Of a stretch of DNA of 64,000 nt, positions 50,808-61,440 are shown one piece after another. Source of the DNA: Phymatolithon calcareum (taxonomy: Eukaryota > Rhodophyta > Florideophyceae > Hapalidiales); the NCBI GenBank assembly GCA_977006965.1, contig OZ345357.1:1798001-1862000 (forward strand), in the 5' to 3' direction. The notes below the pieces were generated by a model. It saw nothing but the letters and a program-made list of their open reading frames with translations. It did no database searches and was not told the DNA's origin. How positions within the stretch are numbered: the stretch's first letter is position 1; each line of letters begins with the position of its first letter. A program made the position numbers and the translations under genes.

Positions 50808-52376
50808 ATGGCTTACGATTCCGTTCGTCGGCAACTTGACCAACTCATGGGCGTCGATCGCAATGGGCCTGTAGGGGCTGACCGAGCAAAACGATTAACA
50901 TTTAGCGACCCAGAAGTGTGCAAAAATTTTCTCCTGGGGCTCTGTCCGCATGACCTTGCCATAAAACGACGCAACGATAACGGAATATGTCCCTTGACAC
51001 ATTCTGATGAGCTTCGCGAAGCGTATCTAAAGGCAAATGCTGTGGGATCTGTCCATGAAAAAGTGCGATGGTTACGTGATTTGCGTGCCGACTGTCGTGA
51101 TATCCTTGCGGACGAAGACCGAAGGATTCGTAATCACGCTCGTCGCTTACAAGAAGCATACAGTGCTCCAAATCACGCAGGACTTATGGTTAAGAGCTTC
51201 GAAACACTCAGAGCTTTGCATATGGTAAGTGCTACTGCGGACCCCAACGTGCCCGATGCGCATGACGGAGATGCAGCATCCGATGGGGGAGATGCTGCGG
51301 ATTTCGGTCGATCTTCAAGGGGGACTCTGACTTCCAAAGTATCTCCTAATGTGAAAAAAGACAACACGGAAGGCTCAGATCCTATTGAAGCGGAAACGAA
51401 GAACGACGATGAAGAAGATTTTGAGGGCTTCGGAGATATCAAAGTTATTCCGGCTTCCAGTGATTCTCGAAATGCACAAAAGGGAGAAAATAAGGCTCTG
51501 AGCAATGCGGAAGAAGGCGTCCAGGCTGGAAAAGCTCAACCTGTCAGCAGCATTGATCCTCAGCGCTCTCCCTCCTCTGATGATGGCGATGAGGATGACC
51601 GTGGCGAAATATCAAGCGATAGTGAGATCGAAAAGAACAATAATCGTGAAACGGTTGCTGGTTCTGATACTGCAGGTCAGCGAACGACCTCACAGGCAGA
51701 TGACAAAGCCGAAAAATCTGCTGTTACTGAGAAAGAGGAGATCTCGAATCAGGAGGACACCAAAACGGAAAGTGTGATGGAAAAGTTTTACAGGCTAGGT
51801 GTTGGTCCTGACGGACTTCTGATGCTCGACAAGAAGAACAGTCTTCGTGTCTGCTCAAGCTGTGGTGGATATATCAGCTTATTTGATGCGGAATCGCGTT
51901 TGCTTTCGCATTATCGTGGGAAGACTCATCGATCTTTGGAAACTCTGCGCAAGAAGTTGCGTGAGCTTGATGATGAGATTGCGACTGAGAGCAAGAAACC
52001 GAGCTGGACGAATAGAAGGGATGAATCGAGTCGTGAGAATGCGTACGGACGAGGATGGGAAGGGTCTAATGCACGCGATTCGTACGACAAGCCAATGAAT
52101 CGCTATGACGGTCGTCGGAGCTCGCATGGTTCTCGAATGCCAATACGCTCACCTCGTCGTGATGAACATCCTTACCGACCTGGACATGATGAGTTTGGTC
52201 GGCGTCAAGCAAATCGGATGTCGCCGAGCGGCAGCAGTCCTCGAGCGCATCATCATGGATCGCGAGAAACGGCGCACTATAACAGGCGTTCGCGGGATTC
52301 GTATGAGCATCGAAGCGGGAAGCGTTATCGGAATTCTTCACCGGACCGGAGGCGACAAAGGACGCGATACTATTGA
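50808..52376 (+). CDS. LUC7-like U1 snRNP splicing factor
   Basis: 522 residues from ATG 50808. Residues 1-70 have the LUC7 start (MAYDSVRRQLDQLMG) and a CCCH zinc finger (VCKNFLLGLCPHDL...CPLTHSD). A C2H2 finger follows after residue about 345 (RVCSSCGGYISLFDAESRLLSHYRGKTHRSLETLR), as in LUC7. The C-terminus is an Arg/Ser/Gly/His-rich tail. LUC7 proteins bind U1 snRNA and help choose weak 5' splice sites. Oddly, the two fingers are separated by an inserted acidic, disordered stretch of about 200 residues (about 145-340), far longer than in yeast or human proteins, while the usual coiled-coil linker is short. Confidence 0.9.
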   Translation: MAYDSVRRQLDQLMGVDRNGPVGADRAKRLTFSDPEVCKNFLLGLCPHDLAIKRRNDNGICPLTHSDELREAYLKANAVGSVHEKVRWLRDLRADCRDILADEDRRIRNHARRLQEAYSAPNHAGLMVKSFETLRALHMVSATADPNVPDAHDGDAASDGGDAADFGRSSRGTLTSKVSPNVKKDNTEGSDPIEAETKNDDEEDFEGFGDIKVIPASSDSRNAQKGENKALSNAEEGVQAGKAQPVSSIDPQRSPSSDDGDEDDRGEISSDSEIEKNNNRETVAGSDTAGQRTTSQADDKAEKSAVTEKEEISNQEDTKTESVMEKFYRLGVGPDGLLMLDKKNSLRVCSSCGGYISLFDAESRLLSHYRGKTHRSLETLRKKLRELDDEIATESKKPSWTNRRDESSRENAYGRGWEGSNARDSYDKPMNRYDGRRSSHGSRMPIRSPRRDEHPYRPGHDEFGRRQANRMSPSGSSPRAHHHGSRETAHYNRRSRDSYEHRSGKRYRNSSPDRRRQRTRYY

Positions 52377-52690
52377 CGACACCACCTCCGTTAGGAAAAA
52401 GGACTATGCTCTTTGTTTTTCAGTTTGATCGAGCCATGGTCTCTCCCGTCAATTTGTTGGTTTTGTTTGTTTTCGCGTCAAATTTGCTGTTGTATCTGTT
52501 TGGAAGAGGTCTTGCCCTATGGCTCCGTGAATGGTAGCAAGGTAGACAGATGTGACAACAATTGCTGATATATTCCGCGTTCCACGTGCTGCAACGTCGT
52601 CATTGCGCCCTTATATGTAGAGTGGCAGATATCATGCAAGCACAATCCTTTTATTCCCAAGTATTGCAGTAAAGCAAATTCGTTGTTACC
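52377..52690. other. Convergent 3' region
   Basis: 314 bp between the LUC7-like and Mpo1-like genes. No gene seen. A plus-strand frame overlapping 52105-52428 is a shadow of LUC7. Confidence 0.45.
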
Positions 52691-53242
52691 TCATTTTTTT
52701 GCGCTCTTCCCTTTCTGCGCATTTTTTACTTTTCGAACAAGACCGGCATTCCTCAACCTCTTACGCGTGCCCTCCATGAGCCCAAACGAAAAAAGAAGTT
52801 CGAGATACGTAACCAATGGGGCGGCAGACACGGCGTGCACCAGTGACGTAAGCAGAGCTGGAGCATTCGACTCGTATTTGTAATGACCTATAAGTTGAGC
52901 AATCCAGCCTAAAATGTGAAAGGCGATAGCCACAGGAGCCGCATTATGGAACATAAACTTCTTATTCACCAGACTTGCCGCATAGTACAGAAGTGCTGAA
53001 TACGGCAAAAACACAAGGCCAACGTAGACATCCAGGAAGAAAACATACGCTGAATACAGAACTGCGACGACAAGTCCAACGTTCAGAGACACCGGTGCTG
53101 GAAGCAGCGAGTAGGAGGCCACAACAAATGTGGTGAATATCAGGATAGGCAGTGAAATCACGTGAATGATGCGATTTTTCCGGTTTTGATGGTAACTCTT
53201 GTAAAAGGTGTACTGTCTGTCGAGGCTGAAAATCATCATCAT
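52691..53242 (-). CDS. Mpo1-like (DUF962/YGL010w) ER membrane protein
   Basis: 183 residues from ATG 53242 (three ATGs in a row; codons before have only TTG). It has about four membrane spans (IIHVISLPILIFTTFVVASY, GLVVAVLYSAYVFFLDVYVG, YSALLYYAASLV, LLTSLVHAVSAAPLVTYLE). Family motifs are YHQNRKNRIIHVISLP near residue 16 and HILGWIAQLIGHYKYE...PALLTSLVHA, with the conserved His and Asn residues. Yeast Mpo1 is an Fe2+-dependent dioxygenase that shortens 2-hydroxy fatty acids in the alpha-oxidation of phytosphingosine. The same reaction is likely here. The C-terminus is Lys-rich (KNAQKGKSAKK), fitting ER retention. Confidence 0.9.
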   Translation of the reverse strand: MMMIFSLDRQYTFYKSYHQNRKNRIIHVISLPILIFTTFVVASYSLLPAPVSLNVGLVVAVLYSAYVFFLDVYVGLVFLPYSALLYYAASLVNKKFMFHNAAPVAIAFHILGWIAQLIGHYKYESNAPALLTSLVHAVSAAPLVTYLELLFSFGLMEGTRKRLRNAGLVRKVKNAQKGKSAKK

Positions 53243-55351
53243 GTGAAGTTCTTCTTGTAACGATCTCGGGAGCAGGTGCGCTGTTTTGGCCAAGCCAAAG
53301 GGGATCGTACTTCGGGCCGAGCTAGCTACGTTGTCGTCATTTTCAAATTGATCTGAAACCGGATTAGATGTAAAAGAGAAAATCTACTTTTGTAAATCCG
53401 AAAAATTAGATCAATGATCTAGAATAAGTCCTTAGACGAGTAGAACCGTGCTCTTGCAACTCTGCCTGTCTCGCGGCGCATACTCCCCCTTTTTTAATCA
53501 ACATTCAAGCTGCCTCTATACTTCACTTCGTTGTTGTAAGATTAGCTCAATCAAGTTTAGGTAATTTCGAACTAAAAGTGGAATTGGCCATCGTACAAAT
53601 ACACATGTACGCGACTCCAGTGGTACCAAGTGGGTGCGAGGTGCCATTCTTCTGCTACTTTGTGCTTGGATCATGGTTAACACACCTATTGATGCACCCT
53701 TTGAAAATAATTTCGGGTCAGAAGTGGTAGGCATTTGGCGACGATTTACACTTGTCAGTTGAATTCAAGATAGAAAGGAGGGCTTCAATTTGTCTGCCCA
53801 GCAACCGGACTGCACGCATCAGATGCTCCCGCGAGCTCGTCCATTGCATTGCAATGGGTAATGAGTAAACCATTTGAAAGTCTCCAGAGTCCGGCAACTC
53901 ATCCCGACCCGCCAGAGTCATCACACTTGTGATCATTGAAAAAAGATCGCATTGACCAGTGGGATGAATTCAGGAGCCTGGCCCTTGAGGTGCTAGCGGT
54001 GTTTGATAAACAGCGTTACTAGGAAGTGGTATTCCTCTCGAGTTCCGCAGAAGCCAGGCCGGACGTGCCGTACCGTGCGCTCTACGAGGAATAGAGTAAC
54101 AAAGAAAATAGGCGTTCCGAGAGACGTCCAACTGTACGTTCCGTCATTCCAAACGTGGACTCCATCCAAAACCCCATTTGCCTCTTACCCGCCTCGTGTC
54201 CCCTTCTCGCATGAGGATCGCACCGAGCCCAGTTGTTTCGTCATGATATCGCCACGGCAGTGAAAAAACCCGCACGTCAGGGGCTATGAGCCGGTGAGTT
54301 TCGAGACTCCGACGAGCTGCTTGTCGACTTGGCCTGACTTTTCCTCTCCCGTACTAAGTTCCAGGATCGACGCGGTACGTCTAAAACAGTCCCATAAATA
54401 CACTGGGTTTCGCTGCGGTCATGTCGCTTCTTCAGCAACTGCACCTTAGTGACGAGCTCCGACAGGAGTCAACGCAGCACCCGGAGCTCGGCAGCGCATA
54501 CAATTGTGTATTCCTGCGTTCCAGGAGCCGCTTCGAGAGCGCAGCTGGTGGAGGCCGGGCTCTTTGGCGATGACACTAGTGCACTGTCGCACCATTGCCA
54601 GGTCGAACAGCATATGGATCGAACTAATAGGAATTTGGTGACTAGCTTGGAGGAGAAAGCCACAGATGTTGCGAGTGTCCTCGTCACCACATACCGATTC
54701 AGAGAGTACAACGTGTGTGGTGTCAGTTTGACCCGGGTGCGTCGGCGTGGAACACAATCGCACCTTAAGATGTCGCACAAACGCTTTCAGTTCGACTCCA
54801 AGGAGCGAATTTCAGGCTTGTGCTTAAATGAAGAAAAACATAATTGCAGTCACGCAGGGAGACGAAATTCATCTTTTCGTATTGCAAGCGATGCGCGCCG
54901 TACACAAACGGAAGGGCCATGACGACACGATCCGTTGTATTGCAGGTGAATCAAATTTAGCTTTTTAACATGTAGAGGAATGATCGAAAGCCTTGAATTT
55001 GAAGCGGACAGTGACGTGTGTGTAGTAAGTACATCACGTGAGGTGCTTCTAGTGGACACGAGCCAAGACGGAATGTATTGAATATGCGCCCGACAACGAA
55101 AGCAGAATACACGCAAGGACTTGATCATCTGCGAGACCGACTACGGCTTTTGAGCATTGCTTGAGCATTGCTTGTGGCAGCAAAATTGGACAACTCCACG
55201 GGTAAGTAGGTTCTTAGAACTAGTGCCGTGCTTTGTCAACGCACCCCCTGCAAATGTGCACTATTAGAAGACATAGACACTTGGCTGAGAATTGAGAGTT
55301 TTTCATTCATATTGCCGTTTCCCCTAGTGGGGCTAGCAGCGATTCGAGCAC
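53243..55351. other. Repeat-rich spacer right of the gene island
   Basis: No supported gene. Contains the fragment family at 54421-54735. Other frames on both strands overlap each other and have no domain. Confidence 0.5.
54421..54735 (+). repeat. Coding-like fragment family, copy 1
   Basis: An ATG frame with LLQQLHLSDELRQE starts at 54421 and stops near 54566; the neighbouring frame continues with NRNLVTSLEEKATDVASVLVTT (54611-54680). The last 105 bp recur almost exactly at 60629-60735, and a more diverged relative lies at 56290-56410 (QQLSLSHDLR...VVASMTVTT). It looks like a dead protein-coding repeat of unknown origin. Confidence 0.55.
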
Positions 55352-55699
55352 CTAAGTTTTCTTCCATTCTGTCCTACGGTTAGCGATTTGACGCACGTCT
55401 AGGTCAGGTACGTCACCAAAGATTGATTCTGGCGATGGTCTGACGCATTGTAGCAGCACCTGGCAGACTAGGCGCCGCTCGTCCATTCTAAGAATGTATC
55501 CAAGCCAGTTCCATCGTAGGTCTCTGGCCCGCACTAGCACGTCGATGGTGGATGTCCTGGCTTCGTCGGCTATTGGTCTCTCCGTTATTCTCAATAGTAT
55601 CTTAGCACCTGTTAACTTGAGTTTCTTCCGCACTGGTTCTATCAGCTTCCATGATTCACAGCCGTAAGGGAAAGTTGATTGAGAGTTAGACGCAGACAA
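55352..55699 (-). mobile_element. LINE 3' fragment D (C-terminal RT region), minus strand
   Basis: 115 open codons with YGCESWKL, ...ARTSTIDVLVRARDLRWNWLGYILRMDERRLVCQVLLQC: the region after the RT core in non-LTR retrotransposons. It is better preserved than fragments A-C and in the opposite orientation. The frame starts at a TTG and no RT core is adjacent. Confidence 0.8.
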
Positions 55700-56697
55700 T
55701 ATAGAGAATGCGAGCTTTCTCTATGGGTCAGTCTCGGATCACCACAATGTGCTTTTCACGCTGTTTGTGACCAGGGGGCCGCGATGCCGGTTGCAAGAAA
55801 CGTCAAACGCGAGATAAATTGTTGGACAGGAGATTGAGCAGAAGAAGAGAAGGTGAGCTTGTGAGCTACTCTTCAGCACTGCAACCTAGATCCATATTTG
55901 CGAGATTTTCTAGTAGGTACACAAACAAAACTAGTACCGCATCTCATTCTGTGCGAGATCAGCAGCCGCTAATATGTGTACATAATTTACTTTCGAGAGC
56001 CATACGCGAAACTTACCTCAAGAAAAACGTCTGCGTTAAAATGACTTTAAGCACTGACTGCAGCTGCGAGCGACGATTTGTCCCCTACATAGCCCCTTGG
56101 CTCCATATTGTAAGACATTAGATCGCAAGCAAAGCATGTGGCTATATTTGGTACTTGATAATATATGGAGGATGCCACGAGACTGCGCTTAAAACCAGAG
56201 TTTCAGCATAGCACAGTGCGCAGCTGGCACCAACCTCGCACCCAAGAAGCACATCGCGGATTCAGAAGTTTTCAGCGATGAGCCCAGTGCCCTGTGCAAC
56301 AACTGTCGCTGTCGCACGACCTGCGAATCAAGCAGCACAGAGGTCGACTGAAGAGGAACCCGGTATCTGATTTGGTATCGAGAACCTCAGTTGTTGCGAG
56401 TATGACCGTCACCACATCCCAATTTAGGAAGAGTGGGCGGCGACATTGGGCGCGCTTGCACCTTGACGTGTTTATCTTACGACCGTATAAAGGATCCAAC
56501 TTCTGATTCGAAAATGGAATGGTGATCATTGCAGATGCTGGGATCAAAGTTAAGTGTTGACTTGGACTTAAATCTTAACCAAGGCGCCTTGGTTCCTTGG
56601 CGAAGAGCTTGGTCCGTGCCACCATTTAGTTTACTAGTTCACTGTTATTGTGGAGTAGATGTGACGAACTATTGTTAGCATAGCCTGAAAACGGTAC
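55700..56697. other. Spacer with a diverged fragment-family member
   Basis: Between 56290 and 56410 the plus strand reads QQLSLSHDLRIKQH...RTSVVASMTVTT, weakly like the family at 54421. Nothing else recognised. Confidence 0.45.
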
Positions 56698-57468
56698 TTA
56701 GGAAGGGGTAGTGAATTTCGCCAACTCTTTCTGCAGAAACTTGACCAGTCGCTGCGACTCTTCATACTTGCGTGTGATCTTGGTCTTCTCCGCTTCAAAT
56801 TTCTGAAGCATCTCGAACATATGCGCCTTCTCCGCATCTCCTGCAATGTCGAGATGTACAATGAGGCGTTCCATATCAGAACACTTCTCCTCCACCTTCT
56901 TCAGTTTCGCACGTGTTTCGTCTAGAATTGTGCCCGTGCTCACTTTCTCCTCACGGGCACTTTCGCGCATACCAGCAATACAAACTTCGAGTTGAGTTAC
57001 CTGTTTCTCAGCCTTGTCTGCGCGGAGGATCTCGATGTCCATCCAATTAGCACGTCCCTCCGCGTAAGCTGCCCGCATGCGTTGACCGTTGAGCAACGCT
57101 TCGAGTACATTGATTTCATCATTGAGGTCGTCCTTGGTCAGCTCCCAGTCCAGTCGATTATGTAGGAGCTCCGTCTCCAGTCGGCGGATTTCGACCTCGG
57201 CGCGGATGAGTTTTGCACCGTTCTCGCGAGCAAGCACGGCGAAATGAAGGATAATGCTCTGTTCGACTTCTATCGGAGAGATCACGCGCGACTCAGAAGC
57301 CATGGAATCCGTGCGACCTTCATCAGCAGCATCGGCGGGAACAGTGGAATCTGTGCGAACGTTGCCATTAGCTTCACAGTTTAGAACGACGGGGGCGGTG
57401 GAAGATATGGGTTTGGGTTTGAAAAGAGCCTTGAACAGCTCACCGATAGCGTTCAGTAGAAAACTCAT
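56698..57468 (-). CDS. Coiled-coil protein of unknown function
   Basis: 256 residues from ATG 57468 (five codons earlier only a TTG). Residues 1-20 (MSFLLNAIGELFKALFKP) form an amphipathic helix that could touch a membrane. Residues about 25-70 are disordered. Residues about 80-250 are continuous Glu/Lys/Leu heptads (EIRRLETELLHNRLDWELTKDDLNDEINVLEALL), so a long coiled coil. A decayed paralogue lies at 60769-61440, and the 5' flanks of the two also match. No specific family is recognised. It may be a lineage-specific gene or belong to a repeat family. Confidence 0.65.
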   Translation of the reverse strand: MSFLLNAIGELFKALFKPKPISSTAPVVLNCEANGNVRTDSTVPADAADEGRTDSMASESRVISPIEVEQSIILHFAVLARENGAKLIRAEVEIRRLETELLHNRLDWELTKDDLNDEINVLEALLNGQRMRAAYAEGRANWMDIEILRADKAEKQVTQLEVCIAGMRESAREEKVSTGTILDETRAKLKKVEEKCSDMERLIVHLDIAGDAEKAHMFEMLQKFEAEKTKITRKYEESQRLVKFLQKELAKFTTPS

Positions 57469-59167
57469 TACGGTGGTGGCCAAGCTCGTGGGTTGAGTTG
57501 CCGAGCAGAGCCTTGTCTAGCACGCTCCTGGCGTTTAAATAGGGTGAGCTCTTGGCATAAGTGCACAGTCACAACCATGACTGAGCACTTGCACTAAATT
57601 TTCAGTAAGTGTAGCCGTTTGGCGTGATCAAAAATTTAGTATCTCTCTTGGTAAAAATTCGGGTGGTTCTCAGGTCACCACCTCGATCACACCATCTTGA
57701 TGATGAAGGTGTCGATGCTGGAACCTCTCATTCCCTCTCACGGAGCTATGCCGTGTCGGTTACTGACAAATTCAAATAATGTAAAGAACGGCGTTTTCAT
57801 CTCTTGAAGAAATGCACTGTCACTTCTTCATGTGCATTCGGATCGTTACCAGATTACGGTGTACTCACATTGAGCAGGTTGCTTTTTGCAGAGCAGGTGG
57901 ACTGATGAGAGTTTGCCAATTTCTGGGAACAACTTAAAGCAATGCAAGATGTCATTGAAGATGAGCGCGTAACAACTCCTCCCGCGAAACCTACAATCTC
58001 CGACGTTATAAATAGAATATATTGTTTTCCTAGTCGCCTTTAGAATAATTTATGAGCCCGTTATTTATTTTCAATCAGTTCAAGAGTGGAGGAGAAGGTG
58101 TTACAATATGGAAAACAGCTCTTACTGAGACCTCGCCAGAACAACCGAAATGTCCTTCAATCCATACTTCCCCGGACTCTTCGGTGTGCAGCTTCGAATC
58201 GTCCTAATCGAAGAATAATCCCCGTTCAATGCAGATCGCAGTGTGCAAATGTACCGCCAACTGAGCGCGGATGTGGTCGCATGCCAATGACCCGCTTGTG
58301 GTGTTGCTATTAGGAGGTGGTAGTAAATTGCTGTTTTGTGATGCGGCGATTAGCGTTACGCCAAATAATAATATAGAACACAGTTTTTTCATTGAAAAAC
58401 AGCAGTCAAAACGGCTTTGAGAAGATGTAAAATGGCGATGGGAAGACTCGAGATCCTTGGCATTAAAAACATATACTTATGGAGTATCCTTTATGAAGGC
58501 CTTCAACAAGAGATAATATTGACGGTCCCTTCGAACTTCAAAAAGCACTCAAAAACACAGCATGGCCGCTGTATCAACCTTTACCTTAGGGTAGAAGTTC
58601 TCGTTTCCCTGTGAGCAAAGCTCTTGATTGTTTGTGCAAAATAAATCCACAGGCTTTCGAATTGCGATCGTCATTCTAAAACAACTGGAAAGCAGAAAAA
58701 TTCTGCTTTTTTCTGGTTTTCGTCCACGGCCCCCGTCTAGCACACCTGCGGGTAGCGTTCGATCCGGAGAAGAATTATCTTTACAGCGAAGAAGCACTTG
58801 CCATGGAAGCATTGTGTTTCTCATCGTCAACGAGTCTCACAACTTGACACTCTCCATGACTGTAAGGCAGTTTTCGCTGAGTTCCCTGAATCATTCAAAC
58901 ACCATGCCATGTCTGCAGTTGTCCCTATGTTCTTGGATGAGACGGAGCACATAGAACGCTCTTTTCACTGATTTGAGTCGAACCTGGTCATAATGCTGGT
59001 CAAGTCGACGAGAAAGGCACTGAGAGACCCTTCGATACCTTGCTTGTAGGGACAGTGCGATGAAACGCGTTTGTGCATTCGGAAGCTGTAGCTTGAAGTA
59101 TTCATGGCTTTTCAATACAAAATTAACTAAACAGGTTCATAAACCAATAGAGGAAGTGCGAGAATGC
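57469..59167. other. Gene-poor spacer
   Basis: The first 250 bp match 61190-61440 (5' flank of the coiled-coil paralogue) and include CTAAATTTTCAGTAAG in both copies. Beyond that no gene is supported. A minus-strand frame 58891-59115 is Arg-rich and unassigned. Confidence 0.45.
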
Positions 59168-59276
59168 ACTTTCGACAAATGGGTAGGTAGCAACTGAGGA
59201 AGCCTTGCCCATATCTTCGGAAGTCTGTGGGGCTTTTAAATAAACTTTGCTCAAAAAAAAAAAACTTTGACAAATG
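59168..59276 (+). mobile_element. Short copy of the poly(A) retroposon, with target duplication
   Basis: ACTTTCGACAAATG at 59168-59181 and ACTTTGACAAATG at 59264-59276 flank an 82-bp insert. The insert ends GGGGCTTTTAAATAAACTTT plus a poly(A) run at 59252-59263. Its body matches the last 80 bp of the insertion at 6953-7528. It is an extreme 5'-truncated copy; the target duplication differs by one base. Confidence 0.85.
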
Positions 59277-59918
59277 TTTTCAATTTGCATGCTGCACAAG
59301 GATCTCTTTCACTCAGCTTTCTGTGGGTTTCACCATTTCATCCGTCCGCAGGTATCGGGATGCGCTCTTTGCGCAGCTCTCTATAGCCCGGTTTGTCGAC
59401 GATCTGAAGTGTTTTACAGTTTCTCAATCACGGCTGACACGGATGTTTCCGCCGTCTCAAGGAACAAAAAATTACTGAAAGAGCCTCATACATCAAATTT
59501 ATCAAGAAGAACGATAGGTGCACATATGTGCATTGATTCTACAAATTTTCACCTGAATAACTGACCACATCGTGCAGCGTGTGGGATAGAGAATAGCACC
59601 TGCGCGGAAGGGCGAAGCGCTCCAGCGGTTGTGCTTGGAAGGCAAACAGACGGGCGTGTGGAGTGAGCGGTTGAACATGACCTCGGCGCGGCGCCTTTAA
59701 TTTTCGCTGCTTGCGATGTGCATCCGGGCGGTGTCCGATAGTGTGAATAATGAGGAGCTCTGTGTGGGAAGTGGTACGCACACGCAAAATCAAAACGATG
59801 GAAGGAGCGCATCTGTGTAAACAAATCAAGGGCAAAATAAAACATGGGTTTGCGTCGCCATCCGTAAGTCAACTAAAAATGTACAACTATCATTCATTCC
59901 CTACAGTTTTCAACTTGA
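59277..59918. other. Spacer, no gene seen
   Basis: Short overlapping frames only. Downstream of the heme-oxygenase-like frame, so it may hold its 3' end if that frame is transcribed. Confidence 0.45.
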
Positions 59919-60600
59919 TCACACATTCGGAGGAATGAACATGGTAGTGACTGCCCACTTAAACGAATCAATCCACACAAAAGCAATCTCACAAAACACA
60001 GAAACACCAAGAATCGCACGACAAAGCACCCTCCTTACCGTATTAGAATACTGAGCCGACGAGCGCACCTCCCCAAATATCGCCGTACTCCATTCAAATA
60101 TCTTATGCACCTGCTCCACAATCCGATCTTTCAGCCCTTCATCAAGAGTGAAAGTATTTAGTGCCTCATCGTAAGCCTTACGAAAACCAGGTAAGCTATG
60201 GATCGTCTCCGTGAAATCCCACACCGCAGCGCCATCGTCACCCTTCAGTTCAAACGCGCACCGCACCCACGGCATCACCCTTGGCGATGCAGTGACCAAT
60301 CCCATGTACAGCGCATAACTGTACGCGATAATAAGCACCGGTTCCCTTGCTAATGCCTGACGCATATCCCTTATAACATTGTCTCTCGCTGACAAAGTCG
60401 GAGGCGGTGAGGCGGAGAAATGGGCAAGATCTCGAGCAAACGCCTTTGCGCGCAGGAGTTCGCGAAAATAAACCGTATTCAGACGCGGATACACACGTCG
60501 TCGTTTCTCGAATTTCTCCTCGAACGCCACGAAGATTGAGTAATACGCCTGTAACACGATGGCGTACACACGCGGAGAAGAAAGCGCTATCGGTACAGTG
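59919..60600 (-). pseudogene. Heme-oxygenase-like protein, 5'-truncated
   Basis: The 216-codon frame has no ATG at its start; it opens with GTG at 60569 and stays open upstream into a dispersed repeat. Residues 1-150 follow heme oxygenase: VYAIVLQAYYSIFVAFEEKFEK, YFRELLRAKAFARDLAHF, then PVLIIAYSYALYMGLVTA (helix where L.G.LSGG normally lies; the Gly-Gly is not kept) and LDEGLKDRIVEQVHKIFEWSTAIFGE. The C-terminus has a hydrophobic segment (VLCRAILGVSVFCEIAFVW), like the tail anchor of ER heme oxygenases. The N-terminal helix with the heme-binding His is missing. Heme oxygenase opens heme to biliverdin; this copy is probably dead, or an upstream exon is not seen. Confidence 0.65.
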
Positions 60601-60628
60601 AGATTGCTGATGGTGACAACGACATTCG

Positions 60629-60735
60629 AACTAATAGGAATTTGGTGACTGGCTTGGAGGAGAAAGCCACAGATGTTGCGAGTGTCCTCGTCACCACGTG
60701 CCGATTCAGAGAGTGCAACGTATGTGGAGCTTGAT
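60629..60735 (+). repeat. Coding-like fragment family, copy 2
   Basis: About 105 bp from CGAACTAATAGG, over 90% identical to 54627-54735. It abuts the point where the heme-oxygenase-like similarity ends, so it may mark the break that removed that gene's start. Confidence 0.75.
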
Positions 60736-60768
60736 CCGTGTCACCAATTTACTTTGGCGTTAATTTTA

Positions 60769-61440
60769 TTATAACATTGTGACGAACCATTGCTCCAATG
60801 TGACCCTGACTAAAAGCTGCAGATGGAGAGGGGATAAACCTTTCTGCATAATATTAACCAGCCGCTGCGACGCTTCGTGCTTGAGTGCCATCTTGGCATT
60901 CTCCGTTTCAACTCGCTCCAACATCTGGAACATACGCCCCTTCTCCGCATCGTCAGAAATGTCGAGATGCACGATTAGGCGCTCCGTATCAGAGCACTTC
61001 TTCAGTTTGGCTTGTGCTTCTTGTGGCATTGTGCTTTCCTGCATACGAGGCTTGAGCATCAAGTGGCTCAGCCTTGTCGGCGCGGCTCATCTCGGTGTCG
61101 GTTAAGGTTGAAAAGTGCACTAATGATTCTTCTCCTCAACGCAGTCGGAACAGAGCACCCGTGGCGTTGAGAAGGACGATTCTTCGAGGTGTTTGCCAAG
61201 CTCGTGGGTTGAGTTTCCAAGCAGGCTCTCGTCGAGCACAGACCTAGGGATTAAGTAGAGCGGTCATTCGGCGGCGAGTGCACAGGCATGGCCATGACAC
61301 AGTTCTTGCACCAAATTTTCAGTAAGCGTAGCCATTATTAGAGTGATCAAAAATAATATCGCTCTTTGTTGAATTCAAATGGATGGTCCTCAAGTCACCA
61401 CCTCATTCACGCCACCTTGAGAATAAAGGTGTTGATTGTG
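60769..61440 (-). pseudogene. Decayed paralogue of the coiled-coil gene
   Basis: Residues LKKCSDTERLIVHLDISDDAEKGRMFQMLE match the C-terminal coil of the 56698-57468 protein. The N-terminal helix survives near 61120-61170 as a broken frame (LLNATGALF then a stop). The middle coil of about 100 residues is deleted. Flanking 5' sequence to 61440 also matches, so this is a duplication of the whole locus followed by decay. Confidence 0.75.
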
